This document shows, one piece after another, positions 29,395 through 38,391 of a stretch of 64,000 bases of DNA. This stretch comes from Aurantimicrobium minutum (GTDB taxonomy: Bacteria > Actinomycetota > Actinomycetes > Actinomycetales > Microbacteriaceae): contig NZ_AP017457.1 of assembly GCF_002355535.1 (NCBI RefSeq), forward strand, positions 310,001-374,000, written 5' to 3'. Position 1 is the first letter of the stretch, and every line of letters starts with the position of its first letter. The translations under genes and the position numbers were made by a program. The notes beneath the pieces are model-generated. The model was not told the origin of the DNA. It saw only the letters and a program-made list of their open reading frames with translations, and did no database searches.

Positions 29395-31602
29395 ATGCCA
29401 CATTCTGATGCTTTGCTTGATGCGCAGCTGGAACCCATTCTGGGATCAAAGAATGCGACAGCACTCAAGAAGGCATTTGGTTTTCGAACTGTCGGGGATT
29501 TCCTCTCTCACTATCCCAGGCGCTATGCCCGCCGCGGAGAACTCACGGCCATCACTGATGTGCCACTGAATGAGAACGTCACGATTGTCGCCGAAGTTCT
29601 TGATGTGAGAGAGCGGCCTATGCGCGCTCGCCGAGGGTCGCTTTTGGAGGTGCGCATCACGGATGGTCGCTCCGGTGGCATCATCACGCTGACCTTCTTC
29701 AATCAAGCCTGGCGTGCAAAAGACCTCAAGCCGGGCGTTCGGGGAATCTTTGCTGGGAAAGTGGGCGCCTATCGAGGTGCATTACAACTTGCGCACCCTG
29801 ATTATGAGCTCTTTGATGCTCAGGAAAATCCTGAATCCTCACAGAGCGAAGCAGCGAGATGGGCTCTGCTTCCTATTCCGATCTATCCAGCAACCAGCAC
29901 GCTAGCGAGCTGGCAAATAGCCAAAATGATGAATCTGGTGCTGGAGCCACTGCGTCACGGCGCCGTGCTTGCCGATCCAGTGCCGGAAGAAATTCGCGCC
30001 AAGAGATCGCTACTGCCGTTGAGCGAGGCAGTGTTAAAGATCCATCAACCAGAGATAGATGCTGACTGGAAGCACGCTCGCGAAACTTTGAGATTCCACG
30101 AGGCGTTCATCCTCCAGGCCACTCTCCTCGAACAGCGTGCACAGGCACAAGAACAAGCTGCCACACCTCGGCCGCACCACGCCGGGGGATATCTTGACCA
30201 GTTGGATGCGAGGCTTCCTTTCACCCTTACCACTGACCAGCTGAGAACTGGTGAGGAAATCTCTGAGGATATGTCCTCTTCACACCCCATGAACCGACTC
30301 GTACAAGGGGAGGTTGGTTCAGGAAAAACATTGGTTGCTTTGCGTGCAATGCTGCAGGTGGCCGACAGCGGCGGCCAGGCAGCATTACTGGCTCCAACAG
30401 AGGTGTTAGCTGCACAACATTTACGCTCGATTGTCACCATGCTGGGCCCAGATCTTGCCGCCTCAGTGATGCCCACCTTGATCACGGGTCAACTTCCTGC
30501 AGCAGCAAAACGACAGGCTTTACTGCGCACAGTCTCCGGGCAAGCGCGCATCGTGATTGGTACACACGCACTGCTGAGCGACAAGGTCGAATTCTTCGAC
30601 TTAGGTTTGGTGGTCGTGGACGAACAACACCGTTTTGGTGTTGAACAACGGCAAGCCTTGCGTCTAAAAAGTGACCTCACTCCTCACGTGTTAGTACTCA
30701 CCGCAACGCCAATTCCACGAACCGTGGCCATGACTGTGTTCGGTGACCTCGATGTCTCTGTGATTGCAGGGCTGCCTGAAGGTCGTGCGGGCATCACGAG
30801 CCATGCTGTGTCTCTGGCAGAACACCCCAATTGGATGACCAGAGTCTGGGAACGTGTCGAGGAAGAGATTGCCTCAGGAAGACAAGCTTTTGTGGTGTGC
30901 CCAGCAATCGATGCCTCTGGAGCTCCCGAGGATGATCCTGATGCTCTCATCGAGGAGCAAGAACAAGAGTCCGATGATGAAAAGCCCCCCAAGGCTTCAG
31001 TGGAAGCAGTCGCTGCTTTGCTTGCTGAGCACCCCCTGCTAGGTAAAAGACGGATTGCTCAACTGCACGGGCGAATGAGCAGTGAAGACAAAGATATTGT
31101 CATGCAGGCATTTTCTGCGGGCGAGATTGATCTCATTGTTGCCACCACAGTAATTGAGGTCGGAGTCGATGTACCTAACGCCTCGACCATGGTGGTTCTC
31201 GATGCTGACAGGTTCGGTGTTTCTCAGTTGCACCAATTACGTGGTCGTGTTGGTCGCGGAGGAGTTCCCGGGCTGGCGCTTTTTGTCACCCACGCACAAC
31301 CTGGCACAACAGCCCACGAACGTGTAGATGCCGTTGCCAGCACGCTCGATGGGTTTGAGTTAGCGCGCATAGATTTGGAGCTGCGCAGCGAAGGTAATGT
31401 TCTGGGCACCAACCAGTCGGGTGGCCGGTCTTCGTTGAGATTGCTGCGCGCGGCACGAGATGGGGACCTTATTGCACAAGCCCGCGAAGAAGCCGCACAG
31501 ATCATGGAACATGATCCTGATTTCTCACAACACGTGCTCCTCAAAGAAGCAATCGCACGTCGGCTCAGTGAAAGTGAACGCGATTTCTTGGACAAAAACT
31601 AG
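29395..31602 (+). CDS. recG: ATP-dependent DNA helicase RecG
   Basis: RecG (735 residues) drives branch migration and reverses stalled replication forks. The N-terminal wedge/OB domain runs to about residue 200. Helicase motifs follow: Walker A in VQGEVGSGKTLVALRA, the DEQH box in VVDEQHRFGVEQRQ, motif III in LTATPIPRTVAM, and the second RecA domain with GRMSSEDKDIVM, ATTVIEVGVDVPNA and HQLRGRVGRG. An acidic insert (EEQEQESDDEKPP) near residue 525 is a usual variable loop. Length is typical for Actinobacteria. Confidence 0.97.
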   Translation: MPHSDALLDAQLEPILGSKNATALKKAFGFRTVGDFLSHYPRRYARRGELTAITDVPLNENVTIVAEVLDVRERPMRARRGSLLEVRITDGRSGGIITLTFFNQAWRAKDLKPGVRGIFAGKVGAYRGALQLAHPDYELFDAQENPESSQSEAARWALLPIPIYPATSTLASWQIAKMMNLVLEPLRHGAVLADPVPEEIRAKRSLLPLSEAVLKIHQPEIDADWKHARETLRFHEAFILQATLLEQRAQAQEQAATPRPHHAGGYLDQLDARLPFTLTTDQLRTGEEISEDMSSSHPMNRLVQGEVGSGKTLVALRAMLQVADSGGQAALLAPTEVLAAQHLRSIVTMLGPDLAASVMPTLITGQLPAAAKRQALLRTVSGQARIVIGTHALLSDKVEFFDLGLVVVDEQHRFGVEQRQALRLKSDLTPHVLVLTATPIPRTVAMTVFGDLDVSVIAGLPEGRAGITSHAVSLAEHPNWMTRVWERVEEEIASGRQAFVVCPAIDASGAPEDDPDALIEEQEQESDDEKPPKASVEAVAALLAEHPLLGKRRIAQLHGRMSSEDKDIVMQAFSAGEIDLIVATTVIEVGVDVPNASTMVVLDADRFGVSQLHQLRGRVGRGGVPGLALFVTHAQPGTTAHERVDAVASTLDGFELARIDLELRSEGNVLGTNQSGGRSSLRLLRAARDGDLIAQAREEAAQIMEHDPDFSQHVLLKEAIARRLSESERDFLDKN

Positions 31603-31633
31603 GAATTTACACACCAGCGCTTGCCAAGATGCG

Positions 31634-31639
31634 TAGGCT
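31634..31639 (+). promoter_or_regulatory. -10 box of coaD (leaderless type)
   Basis: TAGGCT ends 6 nt before the coaD ATG. Confidence 0.5.
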
Positions 31640-31645
31640 GGAGAC

Positions 31646-32128
31646 ATGCGCAGGATCGCCGTAGTCCCTGGTTCATTTGACCCCATCACACTGGGTCACC
31701 TCGATGTCATTGCTCGTGCCACGAAGCTATTTGATGAAGTGCACGTGGTCGTGGTGCACAACCCTGATAAGCACGCCCTTCTTCCCATCGCACAGCGCGT
31801 AACGCTCATCGAAGAAGCCATTGAAGAAGCTGCTCTTGGTGAAAATGTTGTTGTGGCTTCGTGGAGCATGGGGTTGCTTGTGGACTACTGCTCAGATGTG
31901 GGTGCAACGGTTCTGATTAAGGGCATCCGCACACAAACAGACATTACCTACGAGACCCCCATGGCCATGGTCAACAGAAACCTTGCGGGTATAGAAACTG
32001 TTTTCCTTATGCCTGAACCAGGCCACTCGTATGTTTCAAGTTCACTGGTTCGCCAGGTAGCTTCACTGGGTGGAGATGTTCGTCCCTACGTGCCTCACGT
32101 CGTGGCCAACTATCTGCAAGGTCCCTAA
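31646..32128 (+). CDS. coaD: Phosphopantetheine adenylyltransferase
   Basis: CoaD (160 residues) transfers AMP to 4'-phosphopantetheine, the penultimate step of coenzyme A synthesis. The nucleotidyltransferase signature [19 protein letters not shown] (T/HxGH motif) opens the protein, and the ISSTxxR-type motif appears as [29 protein letters not shown] is another family segment. Length is typical. ftsY starts 12 bp downstream. Confidence 0.96.
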   Translation: MRRIAVVPGSFDPITLGHLDVIARATKLFDEVHVVVVHNPDKHALLPIAQRVTLIEEAIEEAALGENVVVASWSMGLLVDYCSDVGATVLIKGIRTQTDITYETPMAMVNRNLAGIETVFLMPEPGHSYVSSSLVRQVASLGGDVRPYVPHVVANYLQGP

Positions 32129-32140
32129 TACGCTGTATCT

Positions 32141-33421
32141 ATGGCAGAAAAATCACGCTGGTCATTAGGCGCAAAGCTCAAAGGTCTCTTTGGGCGTGCA
32201 GCAGAGTCAGCTGAACCCGATGAGGACATCTTCGATGATGTTCCCTCTTTGCCTCGTAATGATGAGGTCGAACGTGATAACGAACCAGTAGTTCAACCCG
32301 TTGCTGAGGTAAAACCTGTTCAGGAAGAAAAACTAGCTCCGGCTAAAAAACCCGCACCAAAGCAGCAAGCTGAACCAGATTTGGTTGCTGAGCCAGAGCC
32401 TGCAGTTCCTGTTGAAGAACCAGTTGCAGTTCAGCCTGAGACAGTCAGTGAGCCCGAACCTGTCCCAGATCCTGCGCCAGAAATTGTTGAAGAACCAGCA
32501 ACCCCTGAGCCTGCTGTCGTTGAAGAACCTCAGTCAGAGGTAGTGACACAGACCCCCAAAGAAAAAGCAGTGGCAAAGACCACTGCCAAGGTTTCCCGTC
32601 GCGTCACCATCGATGAGAACACCTGGGAAGAACTTGAGGAGACTCTCCTTGGCGCTGATTTTGGCCCAGACATCACCGAAGAGCTTATTGAAGTTATGCG
32701 TGCCAACGTGGCCAGGTACAACACCAGTGATCCTGATGACTTTGTACGTTTACTTCGAGAAGCTATCGAAGACCGCTTGAACAAGTTCGACACGACCCTC
32801 AAGCTCAGTGAACGTCCTGCTGTCATTTTGGTAGTTGGAGTCAATGGTGTGGGTAAAACCACCACCATCGGGAAAGTAGCCAAGTACATTGCCAACGCGG
32901 GCAAATCTGTTGTCGTTGGTGCTGCAGATACTTTCCGCGCTGCAGCAGTAGACCAGTTGGCCACCTGGGCGCAGCGTGCGGGCGTTGACGTCGTCAGACC
33001 ACAAATGGAAGGCCAGGATCCTTCAGCGGTGGCATACCAAACTGTTGAATGGGCCATTAACCACGGTACTGAGATTGTCATTATCGACACCGCAGGTCGT
33101 TTGCAAACCAAGAGCGGTCTGATGGATGAGCTCTCCAAAATCCGCCGTGTTATTGAAAAACAGGCGCCCATCTCTGAAGTTTTACTCGTGCTCGATGCCA
33201 CAACCGGCCAAAATGGTTTGTCTCAAGCAGAGGCATTCCTTGAGCACGCAGGCGTAACCGGTTTGGTGCTCACCAAGCTGGACGGCTCCGCCAAGGGTGG
33301 TTTTGTGTTGGCAGTTCAAGAACGCACTGGTATTCCTGTGAAGCTGGTTGGTAATGGTGAAGGTATCAATGACTTGATGGGCTTCACGCCACATGCCTTC
33401 GCAGCTCAGCTCGTTGGCTAG
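32141..33421 (+). CDS. ftsY: Signal recognition particle receptor FtsY
   Basis: FtsY (426 residues) is the GTPase receptor that docks SRP-ribosome complexes at the membrane. The C-terminal NG domain starts near residue 145; GTPase motifs are GVNGVGKTTTIGKVA, DTFRAAAVDQL, DTAGRLQTKSG and TKLDGSAKGGF. The N-terminal 20 residues are basic (KSRWSLGAKLKGLFGR), suited to lipid contact. Between them lies a region of about 120 residues rich in Pro, Glu and Val that is probably disordered. It sits between coaD and ffh, so the receptor and its SRP partner are encoded side by side. Confidence 0.97.
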   Translation: MAEKSRWSLGAKLKGLFGRAAESAEPDEDIFDDVPSLPRNDEVERDNEPVVQPVAEVKPVQEEKLAPAKKPAPKQQAEPDLVAEPEPAVPVEEPVAVQPETVSEPEPVPDPAPEIVEEPATPEPAVVEEPQSEVVTQTPKEKAVAKTTAKVSRRVTIDENTWEELEETLLGADFGPDITEELIEVMRANVARYNTSDPDDFVRLLREAIEDRLNKFDTTLKLSERPAVILVVGVNGVGKTTTIGKVAKYIANAGKSVVVGAADTFRAAAVDQLATWAQRAGVDVVRPQMEGQDPSAVAYQTVEWAINHGTEIVIIDTAGRLQTKSGLMDELSKIRRVIEKQAPISEVLLVLDATTGQNGLSQAEAFLEHAGVTGLVLTKLDGSAKGGFVLAVQERTGIPVKLVGNGEGINDLMGFTPHAFAAQLVG

Positions 33422-33424
33422 GCT
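33419..33424 (+). promoter_or_regulatory. -10 box of ffh
   Basis: TAGGCT, whose TAG is the ftsY stop codon, ends 9 nt before the ffh ATG. GAGGGG in the gap could serve read-through transcripts from ftsY. Confidence 0.4.
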
Positions 33425-33433
33425 AGAGGGGTT

Positions 33434-34987
33434 ATGGCAACCTTTGGAACTCTCTCTTCACGACTAACAGAGTCGCTCAAGAACCTTCGCGGCAAGGGAA
33501 AACTTTCTCCTGCTGATGTTGATGGCACACTTCGTGAGATTCGTCGTGCCATGTTAGACGCAGACGTATCACTCAACGTTGTTAAGAAGTTCACGAACGA
33601 CGTTCGTGAGCGTGCACTCAGCGATGAAGTGAACAAAGCCTTGAACCCTGCGCAGCAGGTTGTTCAGATTGTCAATGAAGAACTGGTTGCGATTCTTGGT
33701 GGCGCTCAGCGTCGACTGGAATTCGCCAAGAAACCACCAACCATCATCATGCTTGCTGGTTTGCAGGGTGCCGGTAAGACAACCTTGGCCGGAAAGTTGG
33801 CTAAATACCTCGCTAAAGACAAGCACACACCACTCTTGGTGGCCTGTGACCTTCAGCGCCCAAATGCTGTTCAGCAGCTCGAGGTCGTTGCCAAGAATGC
33901 TGGTGTTGCGGTTTATTCACCCGAACCAGGTAATGGTGTCGGAGACCCGGTCAAGGTCGCCAAGGATTCGATCAAGTTCGCTAACGACAAGCAACACGAC
34001 GTGGTCATCATTGACACCGCAGGTCGCTTGGGTGTCGATGCTGAACTGATGAAGCAAGCTGCAGACATACGCAAGGCCACCAGCCCAGACGAAGTTCTGT
34101 TCGTCATTGACGCCATGATTGGTCAGGATGCGGTTGCCACGGCACAAGCATTCCAAGACGGTGTTGATTTCACCGGTGTTGTCCTTTCCAAGCTCGATGG
34201 TGACGCCCGTGGTGGTGCTGCGCTGTCTGTTGTCTCTGAAACTGCACGACCCATTCTTTTTGCTTCAACCGGTGAAAGTCTCGATGACTTCGAGCCTTTC
34301 TATCCAGACCGTATGGCCAGCCGTATTCTCGACCTCGGTGACATTCTCACCCTGATTGAGCAAGCTCAAGAAGCTTTTGATGAGAAAGAGGCAGCGCAAC
34401 TTCAAGAGAAGTTCGCAACAGACTCTTTCACTCTTGAGGACTTCCTCAAGCAGATGCAGCAGCTAAAAAACATGGGCTCCATGAAGAAGATGCTGGGTAT
34501 GTTGCCCGGTGCTGGAGCTATGAAGGAACAGCTGGATAACTTCGATGAACGTGAGCTCGTTCGCACCGAAGCCATCATTCAGTCCATGACGAAGGCAGAG
34601 CGTCAGAACACCAAGTTACTTAATGGTTCACGTCGTCTTCGCATTGCCAAGGGTTCCGGAATGACCGTCACTGATGTGAACGCGTTGGTTAATCGCTTCG
34701 AGCAAGCAGCCAAGATGATGAAGACCGTTGCCAAGGGTGGAGTTCCACAGATCCCTGGAATGGGCCCCATGGGAGCAATGGGGCACGGCGGCAAAAAGCA
34801 GCAAGCAAAGAAGAAGGGTTCCAAGTCTGGAAACCCTGCCAAGCGAGCTGCTGAAAACGCAGCGTTAGCCGCTGCTGCATCCAAGCCTGGTGGGGGAGCA
34901 GGGTTTGGTTTCCCCAAGCCAGCAGGTAACGATGGTCCTACCCCTGAAGAGCTTGAAGCTTTACAGAAAATGTTGGGCAAAGGCTAA
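33434..34987 (+). CDS. ffh: Signal recognition particle protein Ffh
   Basis: Ffh (517 residues) binds signal sequences and 4.5S RNA and targets nascent membrane proteins with FtsY. N domain: residues 1-95. GTPase motifs: LAGLQGAGKTTLAGKLA, DLQRPNAVQQL, DTAGRLGVDAEL and SKLDGDARGGAAL. The Met-rich M domain follows from about residue 325 (FLKQMQQLKNMGSMKKML, GSGMTVTDVN, then GMGPMGAMGHGG), with a long Ala/Lys/Gly-rich tail usual in Actinobacteria. A strong terminator follows the stop. The SRP RNA gene was not seen in the window. Confidence 0.97.
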   Translation: MATFGTLSSRLTESLKNLRGKGKLSPADVDGTLREIRRAMLDADVSLNVVKKFTNDVRERALSDEVNKALNPAQQVVQIVNEELVAILGGAQRRLEFAKKPPTIIMLAGLQGAGKTTLAGKLAKYLAKDKHTPLLVACDLQRPNAVQQLEVVAKNAGVAVYSPEPGNGVGDPVKVAKDSIKFANDKQHDVVIIDTAGRLGVDAELMKQAADIRKATSPDEVLFVIDAMIGQDAVATAQAFQDGVDFTGVVLSKLDGDARGGAALSVVSETARPILFASTGESLDDFEPFYPDRMASRILDLGDILTLIEQAQEAFDEKEAAQLQEKFATDSFTLEDFLKQMQQLKNMGSMKKMLGMLPGAGAMKEQLDNFDERELVRTEAIIQSMTKAERQNTKLLNGSRRLRIAKGSGMTVTDVNALVNRFEQAAKMMKTVAKGGVPQIPGMGPMGAMGHGGKKQQAKKKGSKSGNPAKRAAENAALAAAASKPGGGAGFGFPKPAGNDGPTPEELEALQKMLGKG

Positions 34988-35012
34988 ATATTTCAGAGAA
35001 TTACTCACAATA

Positions 35013-35038
35013 AATCCCCGCAAATACGGGGATTTTTT
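35013..35038 (+). terminator. Rho-independent terminator after ffh
   Basis: The perfect stem AATCCCCG/CGGGGATT with loop CAAATA is followed by a T run. Confidence 0.9.
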
Positions 35039-35053
35039 GTTCTCTGCGTAATC

Positions 35054-35074
35054 TGACGTAACTCAGTTACGTCA
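35054..35074. promoter_or_regulatory. Palindromic operator candidate upstream of the ABC importer
   Basis: TGACGTAAC-TCA-GTTACGTCA is a perfect 9-bp inverted repeat with a 3-bp spacer. It ends 38 bp before the -10 hexamer of the importer operon, at or upstream of the -35 region, a position that would suit an activator. The regulator is not known. Confidence 0.5.
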
Positions 35075-35112
35075 CGTTTCTTTTCAATTCGCAGCCATCA
35101 TTGTGTTCTCCC

Positions 35113-35118
35113 TACTGT
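35113..35118 (+). promoter_or_regulatory. -10 box of the ABC importer operon (leaderless type)
   Basis: TACTGT ends 6 nt before the ATG at 35125 and no ribosome site precedes that ATG. There is no good -35 box, consistent with activation from the palindrome upstream. Confidence 0.4.
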
Positions 35119-35124
35119 GAACAC

Positions 35125-35970
35125 ATGGCCTCCAACCTTTCCTCATCTCATGCCGTGACCAACACGGCATTTGAGGTGCGCTTTGAGGGAGTCGGCCGCA
35201 GTTTTGAGGCGGCGAACCCTCGTCGCAAGGATTCTGCTGAGACCCGCACCGTACTTCGAGACATCAACATCACAGTTGAGCCAGGAGAACTCGTTGCCAT
35301 TCTTGGTGCTAGTGGCTGCGGTAAATCAACTTTGCTCCGCATCACTGCCGGGCTCGACACTGGATACACCGGAAATGTGAGTATCGATGGAACCCCAGTA
35401 GAGGGCATTGATCCTCGTTGTGCTTTTGCTTTCCAGGAACCCCGGTTACTTCCATGGCGGACAATTGAGCAAAATGTTGCTCTGGGACTCCCGCATGGTC
35501 TTGACAAAGCAGCAGGTGAGAAACGGGTTGCTGAACTACTTGAACTCGTCGGTCTAGCACCTTCCTCACATTTACGCCCCAGAGAAATTTCTGGTGGAAT
35601 GGCTCAGCGAGCGTCACTGGCACGCGCACTAGCCCGCAACCCTGGAGTTCTCTTATTGGATGAACCTTTTGGTGCACTCGATGCGCTCACCAGGCTCAAA
35701 ATGCAAGATTTGCTTCTCGACATTCACGAGGCAGCACCCACAACAGTGTTGTTGGTCACGCACGATGTCGACGAAGCCCTCCAATTAGCTGACCGCATTG
35801 TTTTGCTGGGACGAATGCCCGAGGAGCCCGGTGCGACCATTACGGAACTGGTGAAGGTTCCAGGTGGCCGACCTCGCGACCGTGGCTCCGCAGAACTAGC
35901 TGAACTCCGAGCGCAACTGCTTGGCGGCCTGGGTGTCGATCGTCATACGACGAGTACCTTCAGCATCTAA
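35125..35970 (+). CDS. ABC importer ATP-binding protein, SsuB/TauB type
   Basis: This 281-residue ATPase powers the importer encoded with the next two genes. Walker A is LGASGCGKSTLLRITAG, the Q-loop is FAFQEPRLLPWRT, the signature is EISGGMAQRASLARAL, Walker B is VLLLDEPFGALDALTR and the switch His is VTHDVDEAL. QEPRLLPW is characteristic of the nitrate/taurine/sulfonate group. The ATG at 35125 is preferred to the TTG at 35101 because a TACTGT hexamer sits just upstream. The gene order ATPase, binding protein, permease is intact. No monooxygenase such as SsuD is nearby. Confidence 0.88.
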   Translation: MASNLSSSHAVTNTAFEVRFEGVGRSFEAANPRRKDSAETRTVLRDINITVEPGELVAILGASGCGKSTLLRITAGLDTGYTGNVSIDGTPVEGIDPRCAFAFQEPRLLPWRTIEQNVALGLPHGLDKAAGEKRVAELLELVGLAPSSHLRPREISGGMAQRASLARALARNPGVLLLDEPFGALDALTRLKMQDLLLDIHEAAPTTVLLVTHDVDEALQLADRIVLLGRMPEEPGATITELVKVPGGRPRDRGSAELAELRAQLLGGLGVDRHTTSTFSI

Positions 35971-36015
35971 AACTTCTTTGTTCAGTACCTAAATCCGAAA
36001 GATACAAATCCCATC

Positions 36016-37077
36016 ATGAAGAAAAAATCCCTACTCGCTTCAGTTACAGCCAGCATTGCAACCCTTGCTCTCGTGCTGACTGGCTGCGCGAGTGAGCCCA
36101 AGCCTGTTGTCACCGAAGAAGCTACTGCGGTTGTTGACCGTACCGGTGAAACCCTCAACATTGACTTCGCGACATACAACCCGCTGTCTCTCTTGATCAA
36201 AAACTACGGCTGGTTGGAAGAAGAACTTGCTGAAACCGGAATCAAGGTCAACTGGGTTCAGTCCCTGTCCTCAGCTGACGCTAACGCAAAGCTACTTGCC
36301 GGTGCTCTCGATGTTGGATCTACTGCTGGTTCTGCCGCGCTTCTCGCACGTGCGAACGGTTCACCAATTAAAACCATCGAAATCTACACCCAGCCTGAAT
36401 GGGCCGCTCTTGCTGTTGGACCAGACTCCAAGATCAAGGACGTTGCTGATTTGGAAGGCAAGAAGGTAGCTGCACGAAAGGGAACCGACCCCTACTTCTT
36501 CCTGCTCCAGGCACTCGAGGAAGCTGGCGTTGACCCAGCAACTGTCACTATCGAGAACCTCGCTCACGCAGATGGTAAGACCGCACTGTTCAACGGTTCA
36601 GTTGACGCATGGGCAGGCCTTGACCCCATACTTGCTGGTGCGGAAACCGAAGGTGCACAGCTGATCTACCGCAACGTTGATTTCTTGAGCTACGGCTTCC
36701 TCAACGCCACGGAATCCTTCATCGCTGACAAGCCAGATGTGGCTCAAATCGTGACCAACGTTTACGAGCAGGCACGTCAGTACGCAATTGCTAACCCTGA
36801 CGCTACCTACGCAGTTCTTGCTGCGGCATCTGGTCTGTCTGTACCCGTTGCCAAGAAGGTCATCACTGAGCGCACACTCATCGATATCAACCCCATTCCT
36901 GGAAAGAAGCAAACCAAGCTCCTTAAGGGAATTGGCAAGGTCTTTGTTGCTAACGGTGATGTAGCTACCCAGGCGCAGGTCGATGAAGCTCTCAAGACTC
37001 TGTATGACACCACCTTCATCAAGAAGTCCTACAAGGAAATCGACGTGAAGGCTACTGAAGCTGCAGAAGCACAGTAA
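36016..37077 (+). CDS. ABC importer substrate-binding lipoprotein, SsuA/NMT1 type
   Basis: This 353-residue binding protein has a lipoprotein signal with lipobox LTGC (Cys24), so it is anchored outside the membrane. The mature part resembles the aliphatic-sulfonate/nitrate/taurine binding group: NPLSLLIKNYGWLEEEL at the start of domain 1, GALDVGSTAGSAALLAR, then LEGKKVAARKGTDPYFFLLQ and VDAWAGLDPILAG. The ligand cannot be fixed from sequence; sulfonates are the best guess given msrB and metY downstream, but pyrimidine or other NMT1-type ligands are possible. Confidence 0.85.
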   Translation: MKKKSLLASVTASIATLALVLTGCASEPKPVVTEEATAVVDRTGETLNIDFATYNPLSLLIKNYGWLEEELAETGIKVNWVQSLSSADANAKLLAGALDVGSTAGSAALLARANGSPIKTIEIYTQPEWAALAVGPDSKIKDVADLEGKKVAARKGTDPYFFLLQALEEAGVDPATVTIENLAHADGKTALFNGSVDAWAGLDPILAGAETEGAQLIYRNVDFLSYGFLNATESFIADKPDVAQIVTNVYEQARQYAIANPDATYAVLAAASGLSVPVAKKVITERTLIDINPIPGKKQTKLLKGIGKVFVANGDVATQAQVDEALKTLYDTTFIKKSYKEIDVKATEAAEAQ

Positions 37078-37105
37078 GTCAGAGTTTCACTAAGGAATAC
37101 GAAGC

Positions 37106-37951
37106 ATGAACGCGACGACTGATCCCACACCCAGAGCACAGACTCGGGGGAAGAATGCCCACAAGGGTGGGGGATCAGTTCGTCGTGCTCCTTTGACGTC
37201 TACACGAGCTGGTCGAATCCTCATCAGCTCGATTTTGCCCCTGGCAATTTTGTTGCTGTGGCAAATTACGACCATGCTGGGAGTCTTCACGGTAGGTCAG
37301 CTTCCCTCACCGGTGATGGTGTGGCAGGCATTTATTGACCTCATTCAACGTGGGCAGCTTGGGCCCTACATTGGCATTTCAGTTCAACGCGTACTCCTCG
37401 GCTTTAGTATTGGTGCCACGCTCGGTCTGATCTTCGGGGCCATTGTTGGACTTGCCAAGGTATGGGACTACTTCTTTGGCTCTACCTTTGGCGCAATTCG
37501 CGCTGTTCCGTCCCTGGCTTGGGTCCCGTTGCTGCTGTTGTGGTTGAAGATCGGCGAAGAATCCAAAGTTACGCTGATTGCTATTGGTGCATTCTTTCCT
37601 GTCTACACAACAGTTGCCGCGGCACTTCGTCACGTAGATAAGCAATTAGTGGAAGCCGGTCGAGCATTTGGTTTATCTGGCTATCAACTGTTTAGAACTG
37701 TGCAATTACCGGCAGTAGTTCCTTCGGTTATTTCTGGTTTGCGCCTGGCCTTAGCTCAATCGTGGCTATTCCTGGTTGCAGCGGAATTGATTGCATCCTC
37801 GGCGGGACTTGGATTCTTACTCCTGGATTCTCAAAACAATGGCCGCACGGACAGGGTGATCCTTGCAATTATCTTGCTTGCTGTCTTTGGTAAAACAACA
37901 GATGCCCTGTTGGGATTGTTCGAGAAATGGGCAGTTCGACGCTGGGCTTAA
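37106..37951 (+). CDS. ABC importer permease, SsuC/TauC type
   Basis: This 281-residue permease has about six hydrophobic segments after a hydrophilic N-terminal region of 35 residues rich in Arg, Lys and Gly. The EAA coupling loop appears as EAGRAFGLSGYQLFRTVQLP, as in the SsuC/TauC/NrtB group. AAGGAA precedes the ATG. With the upstream ATPase and lipoprotein it completes one importer. A weak GGGCTT/AAGCCC hairpin lies at its end, before the msrB promoter. Confidence 0.88.
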   Translation: MNATTDPTPRAQTRGKNAHKGGGSVRRAPLTSTRAGRILISSILPLAILLLWQITTMLGVFTVGQLPSPVMVWQAFIDLIQRGQLGPYIGISVQRVLLGFSIGATLGLIFGAIVGLAKVWDYFFGSTFGAIRAVPSLAWVPLLLLWLKIGEESKVTLIAIGAFFPVYTTVAAALRHVDKQLVEAGRAFGLSGYQLFRTVQLPAVVPSVISGLRLALAQSWLFLVAAELIASSAGLGFLLLDSQNNGRTDRVILAIILLAVFGKTTDALLGLFEKWAVRRWA

Positions 37952-37971
37952 AGCCCGTCAGGCAACTCCTT

Positions 37972-37977
37972 TAGAAT
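37972..37977 (+). promoter_or_regulatory. -10 box of msrB (leaderless type)
   Basis: TAGAAT ends 6 nt before the msrB ATG. Confidence 0.45.
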
Positions 37978-37983
37978 GAGCTC

Positions 37984-38388
37984 ATGGCATACGAGGTAGA
38001 AAAAGACGACGAGCAATGGAAAGCAGAGCTTTCTGCTGAGGAATACGCAGTTCTTCGTCAAGCAGCGACAGAGCGCGCATGGTCTGGGGAGCTTCTTGAT
38101 GAAGATCGTGCCGGAATTTACACCTGCAAAGCCTGTGGCAACGAACTCTTCACTGCCGGCACCAAGTTTGACTCAGGCTGTGGCTGGCCTTCATTTTATG
38201 AATCCGTTCGCCCAGATGCTGTAGAGCTTCGTCCAGATCACTCTCTGGGTATCGAGCGCACCGAAGTGTTGTGTGCCAAGTGCGGCTCTCACCTCGGTCA
38301 CGTCTTCCCCGATGGCTTTGGAACACCTACTGGTGACCGCTACTGTATGAACTCGATTTCATTGAACTTCGAGGCCAAGGATAACTAG
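37984..38388 (+). CDS. msrB: Peptide-methionine (R)-S-oxide reductase
   Basis: MsrB (134 residues) repairs the R epimer of methionine sulfoxide in proteins. The catalytic Cys121 lies in GDRYCMNSISLNF. Zinc ligands are the two CxxC pairs in YTCKACGNELF and LCAKCGSHLGHVFPDG. GCGWPSFYES is the usual substrate-pocket segment. It has its own leaderless-type promoter and follows the sulfonate-type importer; its stop is 4 bp from the end of the convergent ComB-like gene. Confidence 0.96.
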   Translation: MAYEVEKDDEQWKAELSAEEYAVLRQAATERAWSGELLDEDRAGIYTCKACGNELFTAGTKFDSGCGWPSFYESVRPDAVELRPDHSLGIERTEVLCAKCGSHLGHVFPDGFGTPTGDRYCMNSISLNFEAKDN

Positions 38389-38391
38389 TCC

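Noticed and set aside
30045-30485. Minus-strand ORF inside recG
   Set aside because: Shadow frame of conserved helicase motifs with no start signals.
32530-33201. 223-residue minus-strand ORF antisense to ftsY
   Set aside because: Ser/Thr-rich shadow of a conserved GTPase domain; nothing recognisable.
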